This document shows positions 16,402-24,451 of a stretch of DNA of 45,831 bases, in pieces (the first letter of the stretch is position 1; each line of letters opens with the position of its first letter). The translations under genes and the position numbers were made by a program. The notes beneath the pieces are model-generated. The model was not told the DNA's origin. It saw nothing but the letters and a program-made list of their open reading frames with translations, and ran no database searches. The stretch is from JAHJTW01 sp964545545 (GTDB lineage Bacteria > Krumholzibacteriota > Krumholzibacteriia > LZORAL124-64-63), in contig CAZJGK010000016.1 of the NCBI GenBank assembly GCA_964545545.1, forward strand, positions 1 to 45,831. Direction: 5' to 3'.

Positions 16402-19065
16402 ATGAGCATCACCACTTTGACCCGCAAGTTCCTGATCATCGTTTTTATCGGCCTGATGGCGCCTTCCCTGGCCCAGGCCCGCAATCCCTACCGGCGGGCC
16501 TTCTTCAGCCGGTACCCTGACGCTGACGGGACGCAGCTGAATACCCTGCCGAGCAACTCCAGCCACTGCGGCGTGTGCCATTTCGATTTCAACGGGGGGG
16601 GAACGCGTAATCCCTACGGCCTTTCCATCGAGGTGCGCCTGGCCGCAGGTATGAGCGTGGATGAGGCCATCGCCGATGTCGAGTTCCTCGACGCTGATGG
16701 CGATGGTTTCAGCAACTACGTGGAGATCACCGACACGGTCAACTGGTCCAACACGCCGACGTTTCCCGGTTTGAAAGCCGCGAACGTGGGCAATGTCCTG
16801 AATGTTGATCAGGCCGATGTGTTGCCCTATCTCACCCCGAGCGGGTCCACCGATTCGATCCCGCCGGTGGTCACGTTGCTTTCACCCCTTGGCGGGGAGG
16901 CCTGGACGCCCGGTTCCAGCGAGACCGTCAGTTGGACCGCCACCGACAACGGCGGCATCTCCAGGGTGGACATCTTCCTGAGCGGCGACGGCGGTTTGAC
17001 CTGGAAGCCAATGGAAGGCGGCCTGCCCAACACCGGAACCTTTGGCCAATACGTACCCAACCTGCCCGGCGCCAACAGCCTGATCCGGGTGATGGCCACC
17101 GATAACGCCGGCAATCCCGGGTACGCCGACAGCCCGGCGGCCTTCACCATCTCACCTCATGTGGGTGGGGTGGTCCCCACGACCCTGAGGGATTTCGACC
17201 TGCCGGGCACCCAGCCTTTCGATGCCGGCGAACTGGAGGACCCCAGCGCGGTCTGCATCACGTGCCACGGGGACTATGACCCCAGCGTCGAGCCCTACCA
17301 CAACTGGATGGGTAGCATGATGGGTCAGGCCATGCGCGACCCCCTCTACCGGGCCACGGTGGTCGTGGCCGAACAGGTGGCCCCCTCGGCGGGTGACCTG
17401 TGCATCCGTTGCCATTCCCCCGGCGGTTGGCAGGGCGGCCGCTCCCTGGATACGGGCATGGGCATGCTCAACAGTGTCGATTACCAGGGGGTCCAGTGCG
17501 ACTTCTGCCACCGCATGGTCAACCCCCATTATGTGGAAGGGGTCAGTCCGGCGGTGGACGCGCAGATCCTGGCCGGTATCGCTGCGGTGCCTTTGGATCC
17601 GGCCAACGGCGAGTTCGTCACCGACCCCGATCCGGTGCGGCGCGGACCGTATTCGGATGTCGATCCCAGCCACCAGTGGCTGCAGTCGGACTTCCATTTG
17701 ACATCCGATCTGTGCGGCACCTGCCACGACGTGAGCAATCCGGTCTTTTTGGCCGGAGATGTGCCGGGCAAATACGATGTCGACGCGCTGGATACGCCGC
17801 ATCCGGACGACAACAAGCGCAACATGTTCCCCGTCGAGCGCACCTTCAGCGAATGGAGCGTCAGCGCGTACGCCACGAACGGCGTCTACCAGCCCCAGTT
17901 CGCCGGCAACAAGCCCGACGGGATCGTTTCGACTTGCGAGGATTGCCACATGCACGACGTCACGGGAGCCGGCAGCAACTTGCCCGGCTCCCCGAACCGC
18001 ACCGACCTGGGACTGCACGATTTGACCGGCGGCAACAACTTCGTCCCCGACATCCTGCCGGACTTCTTCACCGGCCTGGATGCTACGGCCCTGCAGGCAG
18101 GCAAGCAGCGGGCCGTGTCCATGTTGACCCTGGCGGCCACCATGGCCTTGACGGTGGTTCCGGCGGACGGCCATCCCGCGGTGAATGTTCGCATCACCAA
18201 CGAGACAGGGCACAAACTGCCCTCCGGGTATCCCGAAGGCCGGCGGGCCTGGATCAACGTGAAGGCCTTCGATGCCTCCAGCGCCCTGATCTACGAATCC
18301 TGCGCCTACGATCCGCAGACCGGCGTGTTGACCCATGACGCCGACGCCAAGATCTACCTCATCGAGCCGGGCATCTCGACCCGCCTGGCCCCGATTTTGG
18401 GCATGCCCGCCGAGCCGTCGTTCTTCTTCCCCCTGAACGACACGGTGTATTTCGACAACCGTATTCCACCCCGGGGATTCACCAACGCCGCATTCACCCA
18501 GGTACAATCGCCTCCGGTCGGGTATTCCTATGCCGACGGGCAGTACTGGGACGACACCCGGTACATCCTGCCGCTGGGGGCCCGCACCGTGGAGGTGACC
18601 TACTATTACCAGTCCACGAAGAAGGAATACGTCGAGTTCCTGCGCGACCAGAACACGACCAACAACCTTGGTCAGCAGCTGTACGACGCCTGGGCGGCGC
18701 ATGGCCGCAGCACGCCCGTGGTGGTCGCCCAGCAGACGGCCCTGCTGGATGTCTCAGGTACGCCGGATGACAACAACCTGCCGCGGGTGTTGACCCTGGC
18801 CCAGAACTATCCCAACCCGTTCAATCCCAAGACCTGGATCGACTTCTCCTTGCCGGAGCAGAGTGCGGTTAGCTTGCGCATCTTCGACGAGCGGGGACAC
18901 CTGGTGCGGAATCTTGTGGATGAATCGGGTCTGGCCGCGGGTCCCCATCATATCCTGTGGGATGGCCGGGATGAATTCGGGCGCGACGCCGCTTCCGGCG
19001 TCTACCATTACGCCCTGAAGACGGCCCAGGGCTCGTTGACCCGGAAGATGACCCTGGTGAGATAG
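16402..19065 (+). CDS. Secreted six-heme cytochrome c with FlgD-like C-terminal sorting domain
   Basis: This 887-residue exported protein starts at ATG 16402 (MSITTLTRKFLIIVFIGLM, signal cleaved after AQA). An in-frame ATG at 16357 would put 15 charged residues before the signal peptide. Six CxxCH heme-attachment motifs lie at residues 56, 285, 334, 366, 438 and 512. A calcium-type loop (DADGDGFSNYVEI) is near 110 and an Ig-like segment at about 155-250. The end has YPNPFNPKTWIDF, ILWDGRDEFGRDAASGVYH and the closing RKMTLVR, the same tail type as the 6077-8008 protein. It is probably a cell-surface electron carrier or oxidoreductase. The first heme is isolated by about 230 residues from the cluster of five. 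Enzyme activity is not assigned. Confidence 0.9.
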   Translation: MSITTLTRKFLIIVFIGLMAPSLAQARNPYRRAFFSRYPDADGTQLNTLPSNSSHCGVCHFDFNGGGTRNPYGLSIEVRLAAGMSVDEAIADVEFLDADGDGFSNYVEITDTVNWSNTPTFPGLKAANVGNVLNVDQADVLPYLTPSGSTDSIPPVVTLLSPLGGEAWTPGSSETVSWTATDNGGISRVDIFLSGDGGLTWKPMEGGLPNTGTFGQYVPNLPGANSLIRVMATDNAGNPGYADSPAAFTISPHVGGVVPTTLRDFDLPGTQPFDAGELEDPSAVCITCHGDYDPSVEPYHNWMGSMMGQAMRDPLYRATVVVAEQVAPSAGDLCIRCHSPGGWQGGRSLDTGMGMLNSVDYQGVQCDFCHRMVNPHYVEGVSPAVDAQILAGIAAVPLDPANGEFVTDPDPVRRGPYSDVDPSHQWLQSDFHLTSDLCGTCHDVSNPVFLAGDVPGKYDVDALDTPHPDDNKRNMFPVERTFSEWSVSAYATNGVYQPQFAGNKPDGIVSTCEDCHMHDVTGAGSNLPGSPNRTDLGLHDLTGGNNFVPDILPDFFTGLDATALQAGKQRAVSMLTLAATMALTVVPADGHPAVNVRITNETGHKLPSGYPEGRRAWINVKAFDASSALIYESCAYDPQTGVLTHDADAKIYLIEPGISTRLAPILGMPAEPSFFFPLNDTVYFDNRIPPRGFTNAAFTQVQSPPVGYSYADGQYWDDTRYILPLGARTVEVTYYYQSTKKEYVEFLRDQNTTNNLGQQLYDAWAAHGRSTPVVVAQQTALLDVSGTPDDNNLPRVLTLAQNYPNPFNPKTWIDFSLPEQSAVSLRIFDERGHLVRNLVDESGLAAGPHHILWDGRDEFGRDAASGVYHYALKTAQGSLTRKMTLVR

Positions 19066-19085
19066 GATCAGTTCAGGTCTTTCAC

Positions 19086-20207
19086 TTAACTGTCCGTCGC
19101 CCGGCTGCGGTCGGGCGACGGGCGGCGTTTTCTGATCAGCCACCACACGATCGTCCCTGCGAACATGAGAGACCACACGGGGAAACCGGAATAGAACACC
19201 GGCAGATATTCGGCATCGCTGTCAGCGGGCGTCAGGACGATGTCGTTACTCATTTCCTGGGGCGTGTAACCCCGGAAAAGCTTGGTCACGAAGGCTCCGT
19301 CCCAGAGTTCCGCGCTCAGTTCAGGGTACAGGCGCTTGATGGCGGCCAATTCGCCGGCCGTGATCCGGTTGGCGTAGTGAGTCGTGGCCTGGGGGAAATC
19401 CAGGCGATGGGCGGCGGCCACATAGAGGGTCACCAGGTTGTCTTCATAAGTGCTGAAGCTGGAGATGCGCAGGGGGTAAATGATTTCCGGGTAGGTAAAG
19501 GTGAAGCGCACAGGTTGGATGGCTGCGTAGCGATACTCGGGGGGCGAAATGGTCTCCTGCCTGGAAAAGCCGGATGGTTGGAGGGTTGCAGCCAGGGCCG
19601 TGGAGTCAATGGTCATGGTCACGAAGTACCAGCCGTCAGCGACATAATCCTGCAGCAGCGGCGCGAAAGTCTCCCGGTTGTCTTCATGCAGGAAGCCCCA
19701 GGTGGTCAGGGAATCGGTCAAGGCTCCGGCATCGTCAGCGCCCAGGGTCATGGTCCGGTAGATGCCGACCAGATGCTCGTCGATAATCTCCACGCCGCCA
19801 TTGCCCCGGGAGTCTGGTGTGACGACGTCGAAATTTCTTTCGCAGCCCCAGAACGAATCCCGCGAGTTGTTGACGGGGGCGGCCAGAGCATTCAGTTGCC
19901 TGAAGATTTCAGGGTCATCCTCGGCAACCTCGGGCAGGGTCGGAATCGGCACCACCCAGGCGAAATCCGCTATCCGTTCCCCGTGAAAAGTCGGTCTGAT
20001 GCTGAGGGTCTCGGTGGAAGTGGCCGCGTCGTAGCGGATGAAAGCCGTCTGGGACGGTTCGTAAAAGGGAGAGCCGGCATACGACAAGAAGGTGCCGTCG
20101 GCCAGGGCCGGATCGGGTATCGCAGCAGTCATCAGGGCCACGATCACCGGGAGCAAGAGCCGTGGCCACGCGAACCGCCGACAGGTGAATTTTTTCAGAT
20201 GCCGCAA
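19086..20207 (-). CDS. DUF2330 domain protein, exported and membrane-anchored
   Basis: This 373-residue protein has a signal sequence (RLLLPVIVALMTAAI, cleaved near ALA) and one C-terminal helix (VWSLMFAGTIVWWLIRKRR), so most of it is periplasmic. The DUF2330 core is seen in QTAFIRYDAATSTETLSIRP, ADFAWVVPIPTLPEV and RFTFTYPEIIYPLRISS. Many family members have a cysteine-containing CGG motif after the signal peptide; here the corresponding stretch reads ADGTFLSYAGSPF and lacks cysteine. The start is TTG 20207, supported by GAGGAGG six bases upstream in the short gap after the barrel-like gene, so the two form an operon. The function is unknown. Confidence 0.85.
   Translation of the reverse strand: MRHLKKFTCRRFAWPRLLLPVIVALMTAAIPDPALADGTFLSYAGSPFYEPSQTAFIRYDAATSTETLSIRPTFHGERIADFAWVVPIPTLPEVAEDDPEIFRQLNALAAPVNNSRDSFWGCERNFDVVTPDSRGNGGVEIIDEHLVGIYRTMTLGADDAGALTDSLTTWGFLHEDNRETFAPLLQDYVADGWYFVTMTIDSTALAATLQPSGFSRQETISPPEYRYAAIQPVRFTFTYPEIIYPLRISSFSTYEDNLVTLYVAAAHRLDFPQATTHYANRITAGELAAIKRLYPELSAELWDGAFVTKLFRGYTPQEMSNDIVLTPADSDAEYLPVFYSGFPVWSLMFAGTIVWWLIRKRRPSPDRSRATDS
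19094..19121 (+). terminator. Strong hairpin at the 3' end of the cytochrome gene, possible terminator
   Basis: A perfect 10-bp stem (19094-19103 with 19112-19121, eight-base loop) lies 29 bases beyond the cytochrome stop. It falls inside the last codons of the convergent DUF2330 gene. A run of four T follows after six bases on the plus strand. The T run is short and displaced, so termination activity is uncertain. Confidence 0.4.
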
Positions 20208-20218
20208 GATCAGCCTCC

Positions 20219-20944
20219 TCAGATCCGGGTGGTGAAGTAAAGACGCCAGACAAGTCCCGAGAGGTTCATCTCGCGCTGGGTGTCGCCGCGGTTGGGTCCG
20301 CTGTTACCAGTCAGGCCAAGCTCCAGACCGACAGCGCGGCGCTGGTCGACGCTGCGCAACTGGGGACCGATGGTGGCGCCAATGCCGTTGGTCCAGCCCG
20401 ATACGCGGGATATGGTACCTGGGTAGCTGTAGTACGGCGCCGGCAGGGTTTCCCGGCTCCAGACCATTTCCGCCAGGAGTCCGCCTTTCAGGCGCCAGCG
20501 TTTGCCTGACAGCAGGTCGAAGTTGATTCCGGCCTGGATGGGGACCAGGCGCAGTTTTGCGATGCCGCCCCCGGTGAAGGATGGGCGGCTGAAGTAGGGG
20601 TCGCCGTCGGACCAGCCGTACCCCGCACCCAGGAAAAAGCGTGGGGCCAGGCGGGAACTGCCGGTGCGGAAAGACAGGCGGGTCTGAAGGATGGGCATGC
20701 TGCCGTAGGTTCCTTCGGTGAAATCCTCGGAAAAAACCCGCCACGCACAACCCACGTCCATTTCGGGGTCCAGCCAAACGGGCCATATTTTGCAGGGAGT
20801 GTCCGGTCCGGAGGTATCACCGACTTCCAGCATGGCCACAGCGGGGGAGGTGGCGGACAAGGGCGGGAACATGATCAGCAGCACGACGCCTACGAACAGG
20901 ATGCGGGCGCAGCGCAACGGCTGGCGGTCGGGAAGACCAGACAT
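20219..20944 (-). CDS. Hypothetical exported protein, likely small outer-membrane beta-barrel
   Basis: This 241-residue protein has a signal peptide (ARILFVGVVLLIMFPPLSA, cleaved near AVA). It then has amphipathic strands separated by turns: MPILQTRLSFRTG, RFFLGAGYGWSDGDPYFSR, GIAKLRLVPIQAGINFDLL, RAVGLELGLTGNSG. The ending LVWRLYFTTRI is strand-like. The pattern fits an 8- to 10-stranded outer-membrane barrel of the OmpW/OmpA type, but I recognise no family. GGAGG lies seven bases before the ATG. The DUF2330 gene follows after 11 bases, so a shared envelope role is likely. Confidence 0.7.
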   Translation of the reverse strand: MSGLPDRQPLRCARILFVGVVLLIMFPPLSATSPAVAMLEVGDTSGPDTPCKIWPVWLDPEMDVGCAWRVFSEDFTEGTYGSMPILQTRLSFRTGSSRLAPRFFLGAGYGWSDGDPYFSRPSFTGGGIAKLRLVPIQAGINFDLLSGKRWRLKGGLLAEMVWSRETLPAPYYSYPGTISRVSGWTNGIGATIGPQLRSVDQRRAVGLELGLTGNSGPNRGDTQREMNLSGLVWRLYFTTRI

Positions 20945-21261
20945 AAAGAAACCTCCGGTAGCGGGTGGCCTGAAATCAGCGTCGACCCTGCCGTGAGGCA
21001 GAGGCTGGCGGAACTGACCAGGGTTTCACGTCCGTTACCAAGAGGTCATGGACTTAGGCTACCCCGGAGGGCCACGTTGGTCAAGAGGGTTTTTTGTAGG
21101 TCACAACCCCTTGGGCAACGCCAACAGCCATATCCCTTTTGTCCGACCCAGCGGTTGACCAGATGACCCAGGACCGCGCTGTAGGCGCCACATGCGCCAG
21201 GATCACGGTCAGCGGCCTGGCGGGCATGTCCAGGCCCAGAAAACCGGAAAACTCCGCAACC
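20945..21261. other. Intergenic region upstream of the thiamine operon; no convincing gene
   Basis: Open frames cross this stretch on both strands, including a minus-strand frame ending near 21081, but none has a ribosome binding site, a recognisable domain or consistent coding character. A perfect small hairpin CTGCC-GTGA-GGCAG lies at 20988-21001. The region must hold the promoter of the barrel/DUF2330 pair. Confidence 0.4.
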
Positions 21262-21290
21262 TTTACTTTTTCTCCCGGATGGAATATGTT
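21262..21290 (+). promoter_or_regulatory. Putative promoter of the thiamine-uptake operon
   Basis: TTTACT (21262-21267) and TATGTT (21285-21290) are separated by 17 bases, and each matches four of six consensus positions. The predicted start of transcription, about seven bases later, falls at the first base of the P1 stem of the TPP riboswitch. That placement supports the assignment more than the hexamers do. Confidence 0.45.
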
Positions 21291-21297
21291 CGCCGGG

Positions 21298-21383
21298 CCG
21301 TTAGGGGTGGCCGCCTCCGGTGAGAGGTAGCCTGAGAAAAACCCTTGGAACCTGAACCGGATCATGCCGGCGTAGGGAAACGG
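21298..21383 (+). ncRNA. TPP riboswitch (THI element)
   Basis: The conserved TPP aptamer core is present in order. GGGGTGG opens P2, then comes CTGAGA (21331-21336), then ACCCTTGGAACCTGAACCGG (21341-21360), and finally ATCATGCCGGCGTAGGGAA (21361-21379), with the invariant ATGCCGGCGTAGGGAA. P1 is CCGTT (21298-21302) pairing with AACGG (21379-21383). It senses thiamine pyrophosphate. A terminator hairpin with a T run follows within ten bases, so it should shut the downstream operon off when TPP is plentiful. Confidence 0.97.
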
Positions 21384-21391
21384 GCCGGATT

Positions 21392-21420
21392 CGGCGCCTG
21401 ACGGAGGTGCCGTTTTTATT
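21392..21420 (+). terminator. Riboswitch-controlled intrinsic terminator
   Basis: A 7-bp stem with one G-T pair (CGGCGCC 21392-21398 with GGTGCCG 21406-21412, loop of seven bases) is followed by TTTTTATTTG. It sits between the TPP aptamer and the receptor start codon. This is the usual layout for transcriptional attenuation by the riboswitch. The alternative antiterminator pairing was not worked out. Confidence 0.82.
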
Positions 21421-21462
21421 TGTCCCCGCTTCCTCTGCCTGGCCGACCTTGCGAGGTATGCC

Positions 21463-23718
21463 ATGCGTAATCTGATCCTCCTGATGCTTGGCGTGTGTGT
21501 GGGGATTTGGGCCCTTCCCGCCCGGGCGCAGACACTCTCCACAGCCGGGACCGACACCACCGTGACCCGCGATGAAGGCGTGGTGGTCACCGCCAGTCGC
21601 TACGACGCGGCCAACCGGATCAACCTTTCCAACCTCACCCACAGGCAACTGGAGTACCGCGAGCCGGACCAGGCCTTGCCCCTGCTTTTGCAAGGGGTGC
21701 CGGGGGTGTTTGCCTACAGCGATGCCGGCAGCGGCCTGGGCTACACATACTTGCGCATGCGCGGTTTCGATCAACGGCGCATCGGTGTGTTGTTCAACGG
21801 AATCCCGTTCAACGATCCCGAGGACCATCAGGTGTGGTGGGTGGATTTGCCGGATCTGGCGTCCAGCATCCAGGACATCCAGGTCCAACGCGGGGTCACC
21901 AATTCCATCGGGGGCATGACGGCCATCGGCGGAACGGTGAACATCCTGTCCTCGGACCTGAGCGAGCGGCCCCGGGGAATGTTCTCGCTGAACACGGGCA
22001 GTTACGGTTTTGCCCGCGAGATGATCAGCTATCAGACCGGGGAATTGACCGGCGGTCTGCGTTCCATGCTGCGCCTGTCGCGCCAACAGAGCGACGGTTA
22101 TCGCGATCGCAGCGGCTATGAGGGCTGGGCGGTGTTCTGGAGCGGACAGTACGACACGGAGCACACCACCACCCGCCTGAACATCTACACGGGCAAGGAA
22201 TTGACCCACCACGCCTGGGACGCGGTGCCGCAGTCGGTGCTCGCCCGCGACCGCACCGCCAACCTGGAAACCTACGCCAATGCGGTGGACAACTTTCGCC
22301 AGCCGCACTACGAGTTGCACAACACCATCTATCTCGGTGACAGGTGGACGCTCACCAATCGCTTCTACTTCATTCACGGCATCGGGTATTATGAGAACTA
22401 CAAGGAGCAGCAGAGCGCCCACGACTACGCCCTGGACCGTTATCTGGGCCTGGCCGCTGATGCTGATGTGGACCTGATTCGCCGCAAGTGGGTGCGCAAG
22501 AACCACGGTGGCTGGGTGCCCTCTTTACGCTGGGACCAGGGCCGAGGCCGTCTGCTGGTGGGCGGGGACTGGTACACTTTCCACGCTGACCACTGGGGCG
22601 ATGTACTGTGGGCTGAGGGCTTTACTCCCTCCGCTTTCACCACGCCGTTGAAATACCACAAGTACACCGGCGACAAGGATGCGTGGTCGATCTACCTGAA
22701 CCAACGCACCCGGTTGTGGGGGGGGCTGACCGCCACCGCCGACCTGCACTTCCAGCACAAGCGGTACGACTTCATGCAGGATGAGGTGGGTAATTTCACG
22801 GGTGCCCTGCGCAACGCCTACAGCGTGGACTACGCTTTCTTCAACCCCAAGGGTTCGCTGACCTGGCAGGTGCCGGGCAGGATCCTGGGCGGCGGCCTGC
22901 AGACCTGGACCAGCGTGGGGCGCAACCACCGGGAGCCCACCGACGGCGAGCTGTTCGACACCTGGCAGGGCGGGGATGATCTGGGTGTCACGCCGCTGTT
23001 CCGCAACCGGCGCCCGGTGGCCGGCCCCGACGGGCGGATGGCCTATGTGGAGTGGTCGGATCCCTATGTCCAGGACGAGGAAGTCACCGACTACGAGCTG
23101 GGCCTGGGTTGGCGGAACTCCCTGCTGAGTTTCACCCTCGGCGGCTACATCATGGACTTCAAGAACGAGATCGTTCCCTACGGAGGGGTGAACGACGACG
23201 GGAGCAGCATTCGCGGCAACGCCGAAAGGACCCTGCACCGGGGACTTGAACTGGGCGCGCGGGCCCGCCTGGCGGCGGGGCAGAACCTGACCCTGGCCGC
23301 CTCGCGCAGCTGGGACAAGTTCGACGAGTTCATTTTCCACGACTGGGACGGAACGCAATACGACTACAGCGGCAATCCCATCGCCCTGTTTCCCGATCAC
23401 CTGTTGATGGTGGCCTGGGAGGCCTCCTGGTCGGCGGGTGTGCGCACACGCCTGCGTGTGCGCAACACGGGCCGCCAGCAGCTGGACAATTCCGGGCTGG
23501 CCGATCGCACCATCGCGCCGTGGACCACCGTGGACCTGTCCCTGTGGTTGAGGCCCGGCAAGCTCGGTTTGCCGGGGCTGGACGGCGCAACGGCTTTCGT
23601 GCATCTTAGGAACGTGCTGGACGAGGAATACGAGACCTGGGGGTACTGGTACGGTGAGAACTACCTGACTCCCGCAGCGGGGCGCAACTTCGCCCTGGGA
23701 ATGGACTACCACTTCTGA
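21463..23718 (+). CDS. TonB-dependent outer-membrane receptor, predicted thiamine/TPP uptake
   Basis: This 751-residue receptor starts with a signal peptide (MRNLILLMLGVCVGIWALP, cleaved after ARA). It has an N-terminal plug domain with GVVVTASRYDAA, QGVPGVFAYSDAGSG, YTYLRMRGFDQRRIGVLFNG and IQVQRGVTNSIGGMTAIGGT, then a long beta-barrel ending in phenylalanine (NFALGMDYHF). It imports a bulky solute across the outer membrane using TonB energy. The sequence alone would suggest a siderophore or vitamin B12. The TPP riboswitch in front and the thiamine pyrophosphokinase gene that overlaps its stop (TGATG) make thiamine or a thiamine phosphate ester the likely ligand. TPP-regulated receptors of this class are known from Bacteroidetes. 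GCGAGG precedes the ATG at normal distance. Confidence 0.93.
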   Translation: MRNLILLMLGVCVGIWALPARAQTLSTAGTDTTVTRDEGVVVTASRYDAANRINLSNLTHRQLEYREPDQALPLLLQGVPGVFAYSDAGSGLGYTYLRMRGFDQRRIGVLFNGIPFNDPEDHQVWWVDLPDLASSIQDIQVQRGVTNSIGGMTAIGGTVNILSSDLSERPRGMFSLNTGSYGFAREMISYQTGELTGGLRSMLRLSRQQSDGYRDRSGYEGWAVFWSGQYDTEHTTTRLNIYTGKELTHHAWDAVPQSVLARDRTANLETYANAVDNFRQPHYELHNTIYLGDRWTLTNRFYFIHGIGYYENYKEQQSAHDYALDRYLGLAADADVDLIRRKWVRKNHGGWVPSLRWDQGRGRLLVGGDWYTFHADHWGDVLWAEGFTPSAFTTPLKYHKYTGDKDAWSIYLNQRTRLWGGLTATADLHFQHKRYDFMQDEVGNFTGALRNAYSVDYAFFNPKGSLTWQVPGRILGGGLQTWTSVGRNHREPTDGELFDTWQGGDDLGVTPLFRNRRPVAGPDGRMAYVEWSDPYVQDEEVTDYELGLGWRNSLLSFTLGGYIMDFKNEIVPYGGVNDDGSSIRGNAERTLHRGLELGARARLAAGQNLTLAASRSWDKFDEFIFHDWDGTQYDYSGNPIALFPDHLLMVAWEASWSAGVRTRLRVRNTGRQQLDNSGLADRTIAPWTTVDLSLWLRPGKLGLPGLDGATAFVHLRNVLDEEYETWGYWYGENYLTPAAGRNFALGMDYHF

Positions 23719-24446
23719 TGACTCCTTTTCCCTATGACGGTGGCGGGGCAGACAACGTGGTTTTCCCCAAACAGGGGCGGCGGGCGGTTGTGTTGTGCAG
23801 CGGTCCGCCTCCGCCGCCTTACCTTTTGCACTATTGGCTCCTGGGGGCCGACCTTTTCGTCTGCACCGACGCGGCCGGGCTTCCCTACGAGGAGTTGCCC
23901 CGCACACCCGATGTCGTCATCGGGGATTTCGATTCCCTGGCGGGGCGCCTGTTGGACGGCAAGCTGGGCCCGCGCTATCTGCAGGTCATGGACCAGTACA
24001 CCACCGACAGCGAGAAGGCGCTCTTGTTCGTGGTGGATCAGGGATTCGAGGAGGTCATTCTGCTGGGCGCGACCGGCTGGCGGTTGGACCACACCCTGTT
24101 CAATTGCTGTCTGCTGGAACGGTTCAGCGACCGGCTGCGGATCTGCCTGGCGGGCGAAGCGACCGACTCCATCCGCATACCGCCAGGCGCCCAGTACTCC
24201 TGGGACCTCCCCGAGGGCATGTCATTCAGCCTTTCACCCCTGTTCGGCAGCGTGACCCAAGTGACCCTCGAGGGGGCTGAATTCCCCTTGCTCGGCGAGA
24301 CCTTGAGTCCAGGCGGGCCGGCTACCGTCAGCAACAGCATTGCCATGTCTCCGCTGTTGCTGTCGGTGGGCGAAGGATCGCTGCTGGTGTCCTTTTTCAG
24401 GCAGCTTCCTCCGGGGTTGGCCTCCGATCCCTTCGGCAGGCCGTAG
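23718..24446 (+). CDS. Thiamine pyrophosphokinase
   Basis: This enzyme uses ATP to convert imported thiamine directly into thiamine pyrophosphate, the coenzyme sensed by the upstream riboswitch. The 242 residues fit the family (about 210-240). Conserved points are FVCTDAAG (Asp51), PDVVIGDFDSL (residues 64-74) and the DQYTTDSEKAL motif (Asp97 to Lys100) that holds Mg-ATP and thiamine. The C-terminal beta-sandwich carries the family's TLEGAEFPLLGETLSPG and SNSIA segments. It overlaps the receptor gene by one base and is followed five bases later by the symporter, forming a trapping step for the transport route. Confidence 0.93.
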   Translation: MTPFPYDGGGADNVVFPKQGRRAVVLCSGPPPPPYLLHYWLLGADLFVCTDAAGLPYEELPRTPDVVIGDFDSLAGRLLDGKLGPRYLQVMDQYTTDSEKALLFVVDQGFEEVILLGATGWRLDHTLFNCCLLERFSDRLRICLAGEATDSIRIPPGAQYSWDLPEGMSFSLSPLFGSVTQVTLEGAEFPLLGETLSPGGPATVSNSIAMSPLLLSVGEGSLLVSFFRQLPPGLASDPFGRP

Positions 24447-24451
24447 ACGCC

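Noticed and set aside
21081..21590. 169-codon minus-strand ORF across the riboswitch
   Set aside because: It covers the TPP aptamer and the receptor start, has no RBS or domain and no consistent coding character.
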